Below, piece after piece: positions 7,487 through 15,493 of a stretch of 64,000 nucleotides of DNA. Source of the DNA: Candidatus Acetothermia bacterium (GTDB taxonomy: Bacteria; Bipolaricaulota; Bipolaricaulia; Bipolaricaulales; Bipolaricaulaceae); assembly GCA_024653305.1 (NCBI GenBank), contig JANLFW010000004.1, positions 1 to 64,000 of the forward strand. The letters are read 5' to 3'. The translations under genes and the position numbers were made by a program. How positions within the stretch are numbered: the first letter of the stretch is position 1; each line of letters begins with the position of its first letter. Below the pieces are notes generated by a model. That model was not told the DNA's origin and ran no database searches. It worked only from the letters and a program-made list of their open reading frames with translations.

Positions 7487-10294
7487 TTATTCCCTCGGCC
7501 GGGTTTCCTCAACCAACCACGCCGCGCCGGCAGGGACGAACAGCAGGCTCCCGAGCAGGGTGAACCCAAGCCCGAGCAGGGCCGAGGTCCCCAGGAGCCG
7601 GAGCCCTGGGGTATGAGCGGCCAGGAGCGCTCCGAACGCGGCCATGGTGGTCAGGGAGCTGGTCAGGATGGGAGCCATGCTGGTAGCGGCCCCCCGGGCC
7701 ACCGCGTCCCCACCCTGCCGCCGCTCTTCCTCCACCCGATGCAGAAGGTGCACGGCGCTGTCCACCCCGATCCCGATGAGGAGAGGGGAGATCACGATGT
7801 TGGTGAAGTTGAACTCAATCCGCAGGAGCCTCATCCCCGCCAACATCCACACGTACCCCATCGCCAGCGGGGCCATCGCCAGAAGCGCCTCGCTTGGGCG
7901 CGGGAAGTCCCGCCAGATGAAGATCAGGATGAGGACCACGGCCAAGATGGTGGAGAGGGCGAAGTCTCGCTTCATGTACCGCTCCAGGCGGGCTTGGAGC
8001 TCGGGGAGCCCGAAGTACTCCACCCCCAGGGTTCCCGTCCAGTCCAAGAATTCCTGGAGGTTCCGACCTTCGTAGAGCGTCCTTTTCATCCGCGCCTCCA
8101 CCACGTACTGGGCCTTCGCTGTGGAGTACTGGGCCCGGATGTCCTCCGGGAGGAGCGAAAGCAGCCGGACCACCAACTCCGGCTCCGGGGGTAGGGCCTC
8201 GATGGCCGCCACGAACGAGGCCAGCACCGCGAGGTCGGCCGCCAGCTCGGCCACCGTCTTCTGGACCGATGCCCGGTCTACCCCCCGCATCGACCGCCAC
8301 ACCCGAACCAGCTCGTCCGTCCCCTGGGCGAGGACACCGGCGAGACGGGTCTGCCCGCTCAGGGCGGCGAGGAGCTCGAACTGGGACAGGCGGGACAGCA
8401 GGATCTCCACGTCGGCCAAGATGGCGTCCCACCGCTCCAGGTTCTCCTGCAGGGTTCCCACCGCCTGGTGGGCCGCGGCCAGCGGCACGTCCTGGAGGGA
8501 GACCTGCCCCCGCAAGAGCTCCTGGGGGAGGAGGTCGCGCACGGAAGCGGTGGACTCCACCAGGGGATGGGCGGCCAGCTTTGCCTCGAGGGGCTTGATG
8601 TCCTCTGGCCGGGCGCAGAAGAACCGGAACGTGTCCCCAAGCCAAATCTCGCCGGCGAACTCGCGGGTGATGGTGGTGAGCACATCCTGGGCCGAGGTCG
8701 GTGGGGCGAGCTGGGCGGACACAAACCGGAAGTGGACGTGGCTCGCCTGGTACACGAGGGCCCCGGTGATGAGGAGCCCCACCACGACCACCCCCCGGCG
8801 CTGCAGGAGAAGCCGATGATAGGCATGCCGCAGGCGGACCGACGGGAGCGGAGGCCGCTCCCGGAACTGACGCCGGAAGACGGCATAGGTCAGCGTGACC
8901 AGGCTCGGGGTAACGAGCAACCCGATGACGAGGGCGATCACGATCCCCACGGTCATGATCACCCCCATCTCCCAAAGCGCCCGGGAGTTGGATACAAGAA
9001 GGCACGCGAACACGGCCGAGGTGGTCACCGCCGCGATGATGCACGCTTCGCCCTTGCTGCGGATGGCGGTGGCCAGCGCCGCCCCCACCGAGCTGCCGAG
9101 CACCCGCTCCTCGGCGTACCGGGCGAGAAGGTGCACGGAGAAGTCAATGCCCAGCCCGAGCACCAGGGCCGGCAGGAACGCGGTCAGCAGGTTGAACCCG
9201 CCCACCGCGAACTTGGCCCAGGCCATGGTGAGAAGGGCCGACACGAGCACCGGCACCAACGCCACCACGCACAGGAACGGGCTGGTGAAGGCGATGAGGA
9301 TCAGCACGAATACGGCCGTGGAGGAGATGATGGTCACCAGGTTCATGTCCCGGCGGATGACCTGGTCCACCTCGACGCTCGTCACGTACGGCCCGGTGAC
9401 CCCGGCCGTGACCCCCACCGCGCCGAGGTCGGCCCGGGCCACCGCATCCCGCACGCTGCGGGTGATGCGGTGGTTGTAGTCCAGGCCTTCGTAGGCCGAC
9501 CGGGCCGGCCAGATCTGTACGATCAGGCGCGTGTGATCCCGGGACAGGATCGGCTGGCCGGTGTCTTCGGGGAGGGGGCGGGCCTTCACCGCGCGGACGA
9601 TGCCCGCCGCCTCGTCCAGGAGCCCCTGCACCCGGGGCAGGTCCTCGAGCAAGGCGACGGTGCTCCATCCGGCCTGGGCAAGCTCGTGCAAGGCCTTCTC
9701 CACCGCGTCCGCATCCGTGATGGCCCCGGACGCCACCGCCGAGAGGAGCTCGGCCACCGACGGGACGCCGCCCGGGGGCAGCGCCGGGAGAAGAGCCAGT
9801 ACCTCCTGGGCGATGTCCCGCAGGCGAGAGAGCTCCTCAGGGGACAGGGTGCGGAACAGGAGGAGCTCGGGGGGGACGGGAATTCCCTGCCCAAGTCGGT
9901 ACGAGGCCCCGATGATCTCGGGGTCGTCGAGCTCGGCGATCACCCGGTCGGCGGCGGCGAACAGGATCCGCGCCCGCTCCTCCAGCGAGGCCGGCGGCGC
10001 GGTCAGGGTGAGCAGGACCGCCACCACATCCGTGGTGGCCAGCTCCTCCTGCACCTCTTGGAACCTCTCCACCAGGGGGTCGCGCTCCGGCAAGAGGTCA
10101 ATGTAGGAACTGCGAATGGGGAGATCCTGGATGTAGTACAGGGCCGCCCCCACCAGGGCGGCCACCAACACGGCCACCACCGCCGCCCAGCGCCCGGTGA
10201 TGGAGACGATCCCCCCGAGCACGCGGGCCCGCAGGCCGCGGCGTTCAGCCTTGTTTGGACTCTTCTCCGGATGGGGTCCGAATGGTGATGTCAT
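7487..10294 (-). CDS. RND superfamily (MMPL/HAE3-type) membrane transporter
   Basis: The 935-residue protein has the pseudo-duplicated RND layout. It starts with one membrane helix (about 35-52), then a large extracytoplasmic loop (about 60-300), a bundle of helices (about 300-480), a second single helix, a second loop, and a terminal bundle. Both halves contain the GIGVDSAVH/GLGIDFSVH-type sequence typical of MMPL and HAE3 exporters. These proton-driven carriers usually export lipids or hydrophobic compounds; the substrate cannot be inferred. The chosen start overlaps nusA by 50 nt and lacks a clear Shine-Dalgarno, so an internal start is possible. Confidence 0.85.
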   Translation of the reverse strand: MTSPFGPHPEKSPNKAERRGLRARVLGGIVSITGRWAAVVAVLVAALVGAALYYIQDLPIRSSYIDLLPERDPLVERFQEVQEELATTDVVAVLLTLTAPPASLEERARILFAAADRVIAELDDPEIIGASYRLGQGIPVPPELLLFRTLSPEELSRLRDIAQEVLALLPALPPGGVPSVAELLSAVASGAITDADAVEKALHELAQAGWSTVALLEDLPRVQGLLDEAAGIVRAVKARPLPEDTGQPILSRDHTRLIVQIWPARSAYEGLDYNHRITRSVRDAVARADLGAVGVTAGVTGPYVTSVEVDQVIRRDMNLVTIISSTAVFVLILIAFTSPFLCVVALVPVLVSALLTMAWAKFAVGGFNLLTAFLPALVLGLGIDFSVHLLARYAEERVLGSSVGAALATAIRSKGEACIIAAVTTSAVFACLLVSNSRALWEMGVIMTVGIVIALVIGLLVTPSLVTLTYAVFRRQFRERPPLPSVRLRHAYHRLLLQRRGVVVVGLLITGALVYQASHVHFRFVSAQLAPPTSAQDVLTTITREFAGEIWLGDTFRFFCARPEDIKPLEAKLAAHPLVESTASVRDLLPQELLRGQVSLQDVPLAAAHQAVGTLQENLERWDAILADVEILLSRLSQFELLAALSGQTRLAGVLAQGTDELVRVWRSMRGVDRASVQKTVAELAADLAVLASFVAAIEALPPEPELVVRLLSLLPEDIRAQYSTAKAQYVVEARMKRTLYEGRNLQEFLDWTGTLGVEYFGLPELQARLERYMKRDFALSTILAVVLILIFIWRDFPRPSEALLAMAPLAMGYVWMLAGMRLLRIEFNFTNIVISPLLIGIGVDSAVHLLHRVEEERRQGGDAVARGAATSMAPILTSSLTTMAAFGALLAAHTPGLRLLGTSALLGLGFTLLGSLLFVPAGAAWLVEETRPRE

Positions 10295-11189
10295 AGCCGG
10301 TGAGTTTGGCCGCTAGCTCTACATTGTGACCATCGCGTCCGATCGCGAGCGAGACCTCGTTGGCAGGTACGGTGACCACGGCCTTCTTGGCCGCTCCGTC
10401 CAACTCCACCTCCAGGGCGCTGGCCGGGGCGAGCGCACCCCGGATCACCTGGCGCACGTCCTCGGTCCACCGCACGATGTCCACCTTCTCCCCGGACAGC
10501 TCCCGGCTGATGGCCCGGATCCGGCTACCCCCCGCCCCGATGCAGCTCCCCACCGGATCGATGCGTGGGTCCACCCCCCGCACGAGGACCTTCGACCGCA
10601 CCCCGGCCACCCGGGCCACCTGCACCACCTCCAGCATCCCCTGCTCCAGCTCCGGCACCTCCAGGGCGAGGAGCTTGGCCACGAATTGGGGATGGGCGCG
10701 GGACACGTAGATCTTAGGGTCCCCTTGCGTCTTCTCCACCTTGTAGAGGTAGGCGCGCAGACGCCGCCCGGGGATGTACCGCTCGCTGGGGATCCGTTCC
10801 TCGTCCGGGAGCAGCGCCTCCGCCTCGCCCAGGTTGATCCACACGTCGCGCCCCTCGAACCGGTGCACGAACCCGTTCAGGATCTCCCCGATGCGGGAGG
10901 AGTACATCTCGTAGAGCGTCTCCCGCCGGCGGCGCAGGATCTCCCGGCGGAAGAACTCCTCCGCCCGGCGCGTCGCGATCCGCCCCAGTTTGCCCAGATC
11001 GAACCGGGTCCCGTTCACGTACACGTCGCCGGAGCGGCGGTCGATCCTGACCTCGGGGGGCTCGTCCCCGCCGAACTCCGCCTGGTACGCAGCGGCAATG
11101 CCCTTCTCCATGGCCTCGTAGGCCACCTCCCGGTCGATGCCCCGCGCCCGGGCCATTTCCTCCAGCGCCTCGAGGAAATCGATGTTCAT
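10245..11189 (-). CDS. nusA: Transcription termination/antitermination factor NusA
   Basis: The 314-residue protein has the NusA order: an N-terminal RNA polymerase-binding domain (about 1-105), an S1 domain (about 110-180), and two KH domains (about 190-310) with the GSCIGAGGSRIRAI and AIGRDGHNVELA loops. It binds RNA polymerase and nascent RNA and modulates pausing and termination. It lacks the C-terminal acidic repeats of proteobacterial NusA, as most other bacteria do. Its start overlaps the rimP stop (ATGA). The usual downstream infB and rbfA are absent; an RND transporter follows instead. Confidence 0.96.
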   Translation of the reverse strand: MNIDFLEALEEMARARGIDREVAYEAMEKGIAAAYQAEFGGDEPPEVRIDRRSGDVYVNGTRFDLGKLGRIATRRAEEFFRREILRRRRETLYEMYSSRIGEILNGFVHRFEGRDVWINLGEAEALLPDEERIPSERYIPGRRLRAYLYKVEKTQGDPKIYVSRAHPQFVAKLLALEVPELEQGMLEVVQVARVAGVRSKVLVRGVDPRIDPVGSCIGAGGSRIRAISRELSGEKVDIVRWTEDVRQVIRGALAPASALEVELDGAAKKAVVTVPANEVSLAIGRDGHNVELAAKLTGYDITIRTPSGEESKQG

Positions 11190-11656
11190 CGGCCCTCCCC
11201 CTCATAGACGACCTGGGCCTGCACCACGCGCGACAGGGGGACGTCCACCCGGTCCTGGCCAAGGTCAAGGGTGATCGCGTCGTCCACCAGCTGCACCAGC
11301 CGCCCCTGGTACCGAGTCCGGACCGCCTCCCCCTCTCCAGGGGCCACCTGCACCCGGACGAGCTTGCCCAAGACCCGTTCGTAGTGCCACCGTTCCCACA
11401 GCCCCCGCTCGACCCCCGGCGACGACACCTCCAAGAGATAAGAAGAGGATAGCAGATCCGCCTGGTCCAAAAGCGCCTCCATGGCCCGGCTGGCCCGGGC
11501 ACAGTCGTCCACGGTCACGCCGCGGGGATGGTCGATGTACACCACGAGCCGTGCGTAATCGCGGCAGCGGTGGAGCTCCCAGTGGTACAACTCCACCCGG
11601 GCTCGGTCCGCACCTTGGCGCAGGAGCGCGTCGATCTTTTCCCGTAGCATTTCCAT
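11186..11656 (-). CDS. rimP: Ribosome maturation factor RimP
   Basis: The 156-residue protein matches RimP in size and order. The N-terminal domain holds the VYIDHPRGVTVDDCARASRA segment and the YLLEVSSPGVERGL motif, and a C-terminal SH3-like domain follows. RimP assists assembly of the 30S subunit. It is the first gene of the minus operon and overlaps nusA by ATGA, the conserved rimP-nusA pairing. No Shine-Dalgarno precedes the ATG, and a perfect -10 TATAAT lies 8 nt upstream, so the mRNA is probably leaderless. Confidence 0.95.
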   Translation of the reverse strand: MEMLREKIDALLRQGADRARVELYHWELHRCRDYARLVVYIDHPRGVTVDDCARASRAMEALLDQADLLSSSYLLEVSSPGVERGLWERWHYERVLGKLVRVQVAPGEGEAVRTRYQGRLVQLVDDAITLDLGQDRVDVPLSRVVQAQVVYEGEGR

Positions 11657-11664
11657 GTTTGTTC

Positions 11665-11693
11665 ATTATACTTTCCCCACAGGATGGGCACAA
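11665..11693 (-). promoter_or_regulatory. Leaderless-type promoter of rimP, with an overlapping divergent -10 for rluD
   Basis: On the minus strand a -35-like TTGTGC (11693-11688) and a perfect -10 TATAAT (11670-11665) are 17 nt apart, with the -10 ending 8 nt before the rimP ATG. On the plus strand the same bases read TATACT (11667-11672), 11 nt before the rluD ATG. I see no good -35 for the plus direction. The two divergent genes are only 27 nt apart, so the two start sites must compete for the same melted region. Confidence 0.6.
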
Positions 11694-12589
11694 AGAGCGG
11701 ATCGCGTGTGGATCGGGTCTCGGTGGCCGAGGCCGATTCCGGGGAGCGGGTGGACCGCCTGCTCGCCCGCAAGCTCGGGATCTCCCGCAGCTACGTCCGG
11801 GCCCTTTTGGCCAGCGGGGCGGTGACCATCGGGGGGGGCGCCCCCGACCCGGACCGGCGGGTGCAAGCCGGGGAGGAGGTCGTCGTGGCCTGGGACGGGC
11901 CGGGGATCCCGGCCACCCCGTACCCGATCCCGATCCTGTACGAAGACGAGCAGGTAGTGGTGGTGGACAAGCCCCGCGGCCTCGCCGTCCACCCGGTGGG
12001 TCCCGGGCGCGGGGTGACGGTGGTGTCCGCCCTGCTCGCCCAGGGGCCGCTGGCGCCGGGGGCGCCGGGTCGGCCCGGCGTGGTCCACCGCCTCGATGTG
12101 GCCACCACCGGGGCGTTAGTCCTGGCCCGGACCGAGTCCGCCCGAGCGTCGCTCGTCTCCCAGTTCCAAGCCCGCACGGTGGTCAAGGAGTACCTGGCGG
12201 TGGTGGAGGGGGAGCTCGATGTGGACGAGGGGGCGATCGAAGGGCGGGTGGAACGGGATGACGCGCGGCCGTGGCGGATGAAACTCGGGGGGATGGGCAA
12301 GGATGCGCGCACGGAGTTCACCGTGCTGCGGCGGAACCAGGGCCGATCCCTGCTCCTCGTGCGGCCGCACACCGGGCGCACCCACCAGATCCGCCTGCAC
12401 CTCGCGGCGATCGGCCACCCCGTGGTGGGGGACCCGGTGTACGGGAAGCGCGGGGAGGCACTCCTCCTCCACGCGTGGCGGCTGGGGTTCCGTCACCCGG
12501 CTACCGGGGCGTGGATGGAGTTCGAGGCCCCGCCTCCGCCCGAGTTCCTCCCCTGGCTTGGCGGGCCAAGTAGTACGCCCCAGCGCTGA
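11684..12589 (+). CDS. rluD: RluD-family 23S rRNA pseudouridine synthase
   Basis: The 301-residue protein has an N-terminal S4 RNA-binding domain (about 10-70, with RLLARKLGISRSYVRALLASG-type spacing) followed by the RsuA/RluA catalytic domain. The catalytic Asp lies in HRLDVATTG, where most members read HRLDKDTSG, and the conserved GRTHQIRLHL segment follows. It isomerises uridines in rRNA. The gene is divergent from rimP across a 27-nt gap. Its last 89 nt overlap the convergent phosphatidyltransferase gene. Assignment within RluA/C/D is by domain order only. Confidence 0.92.
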   Translation: MGTKSGSRVDRVSVAEADSGERVDRLLARKLGISRSYVRALLASGAVTIGGGAPDPDRRVQAGEEVVVAWDGPGIPATPYPIPILYEDEQVVVVDKPRGLAVHPVGPGRGVTVVSALLAQGPLAPGAPGRPGVVHRLDVATTGALVLARTESARASLVSQFQARTVVKEYLAVVEGELDVDEGAIEGRVERDDARPWRMKLGGMGKDARTEFTVLRRNQGRSLLLVRPHTGRTHQIRLHLAAIGHPVVGDPVYGKRGEALLLHAWRLGFRHPATGAWMEFEAPPPPEFLPWLGGPSSTPQR

Positions 12590-13037
12590 ACTGGGTGGCC
12601 ACCGCCGCCCAAAACGCCCACCCCCCGTACGGGGTGACGAGGAGGAGGACGGCGGCGAGGGCGGTGAGGCCGGCCGCGGCCTTGCCCGGCCAGCGGGCCA
12701 CGAACTCCTCCCGCCGTTGCCACAGAAACAGCGTCCCCACCCCCAGCCCGAGCTGGGGGATGAGGAACAGGACCGGTCCCATGGGCGGGAGCCTTCCCAC
12801 CGCGGCCAAGGAGGAGAACAGCCCGAGGTAGAAGAGCTTGTCCACGGTCGGGTCCAGGAGCTGGCCGACCTCGGTTACCTCCCGGTGCCGCCGGGCGATC
12901 CAGCCGTCGAGGACGTCGGTGGCGAGGGCGCACAGGAACACGGCGAACGCTGGCCACCACCGTTCGGCGAGCACGGCGATCACCGTGGGAGCGATGAGCA
13001 CCCCGCGGAGCACGGTGAGCGCGTTGGCCAGTGTCAT
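12501..13037 (-). CDS. pgsA: CDP-alcohol phosphatidyltransferase (PgsA-like)
   Basis: From the ATG at 13037 the protein has 178 residues, the size of PgsA. The family signature is complete (D.LDGWIARR...G.LLDP..D, about residues 41-66), and four or more hydrophobic helices follow. It would join a CDP-diacylglycerol to glycerol-3-phosphate or another alcohol at the cytoplasmic face of the membrane. Residues further upstream read poorly, and the 13037 start sits 7 nt after a -10, so I reject the longer reading frame. Its 3' end overlaps rluD by 89 nt, tail to tail. Confidence 0.88.
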   Translation of the reverse strand: MTLANALTVLRGVLIAPTVIAVLAERWWPAFAVFLCALATDVLDGWIARRHREVTEVGQLLDPTVDKLFYLGLFSSLAAVGRLPPMGPVLFLIPQLGLGVGTLFLWQRREEFVARWPGKAAAGLTALAAVLLLVTPYGGWAFWAAVATQFSAGAYYLARQARGGTRAEAGPRTPSTPR

Positions 13038-13044
13038 CGCCCCG

Positions 13045-13073
13045 ATCATACCCCCGGCAGAGGGAACGGCCAA
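13045..13073 (-). promoter_or_regulatory. Leaderless-type promoter of the PgsA-like gene
   Basis: The -35 TTGGCC (13073-13068), 17-nt spacer and -10 TATGAT (13050-13045) end 7 nt before the ATG at 13037. There is no Shine-Dalgarno, which implies a leader of at most a few nucleotides. The divergent gene at 13136 has its own -10 TATAAT at 13093-13098. Confidence 0.6.
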
Positions 13074-13135
13074 TGGTCCGAGGGGGATGGGGTATAATCC
13101 CGTGACCACACCATCCTATCCTGTGAGGTGATCAC

Positions 13136-14446
13136 ATGCGTAGGACCAAGGTCATCATCATGGGCGCCGCCGGCCGTGACTTTCATAACTTCAACGTTTT
13201 TTTTCGCGATGACGCCGCATATGAGGTGGTGGCGTTCACCGCGACCCAGATCCCGGGCATCGAGGGCCGCCGTTACCCGGCGGAGCTGGCGGGGAAGCTC
13301 TACCCCCACGGCATCCCCATCGAACCGGAAGAGCGGCTTTTCGAGCTCGTGCGGGAACACGGGGTGGAGCGGGTGGTGTTCGCCTACTCCGACGTGTCCC
13401 ACCAGCACGTGATGGAACGGGCGGCGGTGGCAGCCGCGGCCGGGGCCGACTTTTGGCTGATGGGCCCCCGCACCACCCAGCTTGGGGCCAACAAGCCGGT
13501 GGTGGCGGTGTGCGCGGTCCGTACCGGTTGTGGCAAGTCCCAGACCACCCGGCGGGTCGTGGATGTGCTCAGGGGGTGGGGGAAAAGGGTGGTGGTGGTC
13601 CGCCATCCCATGCCCTACGGGGACCTCGCCGCCCAGGCCGTGCAGCGGTTCGCCACGTTCGATGACCTGGACCGGGCGCGGTGCACGATCGAGGAACGGG
13701 AGGAGTACGAGCCCCACCTCCAGCGGGGGACGGTGGTGTACGCGGGGGTGGACTACGCCCGTATCCTCCGGCGGGCGGAGGAGGAGGCAGACGTGATCCT
13801 GTGGGATGGGGGCAACAACGACTTCCCGTTCTACCGCCCGGACCTCCTGATCGTGGTCGCCGATCCCTGGCGGGCCGGACACGAGCGCACCTATTGGCCG
13901 GGGTCGGTGAACATCCGGCAGGCCGACGTGGTGGTGATCAACAAGGTGGACTCGGCGGGGATCGAGGCCATCGAGCGCCTGCGGGCGTCCATCGCCGAGC
14001 TGAACCCGCAGGCCACCGTGATCGAGGCCGCGTCCCCGATCACGGTGGAGGATCCGGAGCTCGTGGCGGGACGGAAGGCCCTGGTGATCGAGGACGGCCC
14101 CACGGTGACCCATGGGGAGATGCCGTTCGGTGCCGGGGCGGTGGCGGCGCGGAAGCTTGGGGCAACCCTGGTCGACCCGCGCCCGTATGCGGTGGGGTCC
14201 ATCGCCGCCGCGTACGCCCTGTACCCCCACCTCGGCCCGGTGCTCCCGGCGATGGGGTACGGCGAGGAGCAAGTGCAGGAGCTGGCGGCGACCATTGCCA
14301 AGGTCCCATGTGAGGTGGTGGTCATCGCCACCCCCATCGACCTGCGGCGCCTGATCCGGCTGGCCACGCCGGCGACCCGGGTCCGGTACGAGCTCCAGGA
14401 GATCGGCCGCCCCACCCTGGCCGACGTGCTCGCCCCCCTCGTGTAG
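13136..14446 (+). CDS. COG2403 GTPase (cyclic 2,3-diphosphoglycerate synthetase-like)
   Basis: The 436-residue protein starts with a Rossmann-like half (VIIMGAAGRDFHNFN, residues 6-20) and carries a P-loop at about residues 127-136 (VRTGCGKSQ), followed by an NKVD-type guanine motif near residue 265. This order is that of COG2403, which includes the cyclic 2,3-diphosphoglycerate synthetase of methanogens and many uncharacterised bacterial homologues. The bacterial function is not established. A TATAAT -10 (13093-13098) and the Shine-Dalgarno GAGGTGAT precede the ATG, so this gene has a short leader, unlike its divergent neighbour. It appears to be monocistronic. Confidence 0.82.
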   Translation: MRRTKVIIMGAAGRDFHNFNVFFRDDAAYEVVAFTATQIPGIEGRRYPAELAGKLYPHGIPIEPEERLFELVREHGVERVVFAYSDVSHQHVMERAAVAAAAGADFWLMGPRTTQLGANKPVVAVCAVRTGCGKSQTTRRVVDVLRGWGKRVVVVRHPMPYGDLAAQAVQRFATFDDLDRARCTIEEREEYEPHLQRGTVVYAGVDYARILRRAEEEADVILWDGGNNDFPFYRPDLLIVVADPWRAGHERTYWPGSVNIRQADVVVINKVDSAGIEAIERLRASIAELNPQATVIEAASPITVEDPELVAGRKALVIEDGPTVTHGEMPFGAGAVAARKLGATLVDPRPYAVGSIAAAYALYPHLGPVLPAMGYGEEQVQELAATIAKVPCEVVVIATPIDLRRLIRLATPATRVRYELQEIGRPTLADVLAPLV

Positions 14447-14452
14447 ACAGGG

Positions 14453-14470
14453 GTCCGGGGCAGCCCGGAC
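14453..14470 (+). terminator. Stem-loop after the COG2403 gene
   Basis: A perfect 7-bp stem (14453-14459 with 14464-14470) with a 4-nt loop begins 6 nt after the stop codon. No T tract follows, so it could be a weak or factor-assisted terminator or just a transcript-stabilising hairpin. Confidence 0.35.
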
Positions 14471-14546
14471 AAATGCGGCTGGGCCGCCTTGACTTCGTTC
14501 CTCCCCCGCCCCCCCTTCCCCGGTACCCTGACGGCAGGAGGGCATC

Positions 14547-15458
14547 ATGAGAACGCAAGCGTGGGGTGGACTGATCCTGGCGGTGATGCTGGGGATTGCC
14601 GCAGTGGGCCAAGGCACCACCCTCGCCGGCGTGTTCGGGATCGAACTCACCTTCACCCCGGTCCCGCCGGCGACCCTGGAGGTGGACACGGCCATCGTCC
14701 TGTCCCTGTCGTTCGCTGGGGCGGAGGTCACCAGCCGAACCCAGCTCTCCCTGGATGGGCTGGTGGCTGAGCACATCACGATGGGGGTGAATCTAGACGG
14801 GATCGTGCTCCGCACCGGGATGCGCTTCGATCCCTGCTTCTCCCTGTACTGGTTCGAGGTCCGCGGCGGATGTTGCCCGTTGGACCTGGGAGCCCTGTTC
14901 CTGGTGGAGAACCTGGCGGATGCCTGCCAGACCCCGGACTACACCATCGGCATCGTCCTCGACCTGGGCGTGCGCACCGATCTCGGGCTCGTCGTGCGCA
15001 GCCTCACCGGATTCGGCGTGATCGACCTCTACCACCTGATCGACGATGACCCGGCCACCGTCCTCACCGCCGTGCCCGGATGGTGGTTCGAGGAAGAGCT
15101 GGTGTCCCTGAGCTTCACGACCTCGTGCTTCCGCGCGGACTCGGTGTTGCTGTTCGACCCTGTGGGGTTCGCGTGGGGCCAGTTCGTCGCCGCATACCGG
15201 TTCCCATCGCCGGAAGTGGAGATGGGGGCTGGGGTCCAGCTAGACGCCGGGCTCGCCCTGGATTGGGCCGAGCTCTTCCTCGGCCTCGCCATCGACCCAG
15301 CGACGCTCAGGTCCACGACCACGTTCGACCTCCTCGGGTTCGTCGCCCAGGAGGTGGAGGTGAGCGTGGCCTTCTCCGGGGTTCGCCTCTACTCCCGGAC
15401 CCGGTTCGACTTCACCGGGCTCCTCCAGGAAGTGATCGGGTTCACGCTCACCTTCTGA
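14547..15458 (+). CDS. Secreted beta-rich protein, putative outer-membrane barrel
   Basis: The 303-residue protein has a signal peptide (hydrophobic stretch about 8-21, likely cut after VGQG). It consists of alternating hydrophobic/polar segments typical of beta strands. It ends in GFTLTF, the aromatic-terminated last strand recognised by the outer-membrane assembly machinery. Cys residues occur in the middle (PCFS, GGCCPL and ADACQ, about residues 90-130), and similar pairs occur in the broken gene at 55770-56926. A good Shine-Dalgarno (GGAGGG) precedes the ATG. I do not recognise the family. The barrel call is inferred from strand pattern, signal and terminal Phe. Confidence 0.6.
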   Translation: MRTQAWGGLILAVMLGIAAVGQGTTLAGVFGIELTFTPVPPATLEVDTAIVLSLSFAGAEVTSRTQLSLDGLVAEHITMGVNLDGIVLRTGMRFDPCFSLYWFEVRGGCCPLDLGALFLVENLADACQTPDYTIGIVLDLGVRTDLGLVVRSLTGFGVIDLYHLIDDDPATVLTAVPGWWFEEELVSLSFTTSCFRADSVLLFDPVGFAWGQFVAAYRFPSPEVEMGAGVQLDAGLALDWAELFLGLAIDPATLRSTTTFDLLGFVAQEVEVSVAFSGVRLYSRTRFDFTGLLQEVIGFTLTF

Positions 15459-15493
15459 CGTGAAACGAGGCCGGCCGTTCACGCCCAAGCCCC

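Noticed and set aside
12493-12960. Alternative minus-strand frame over the phosphatidyltransferase
   Set aside because: It is a shifted reading of the PgsA-like gene without motifs. The CDP-alcohol signature lies in the other frame.
15462-15488. Inverted GTGAA/TTCAC arms around GGCCGGCC between the barrel and rhodanese genes as a shared terminator
   Set aside because: Only 5 bp pair at the outer ends, the interior pairs poorly, and there is no T-tract.
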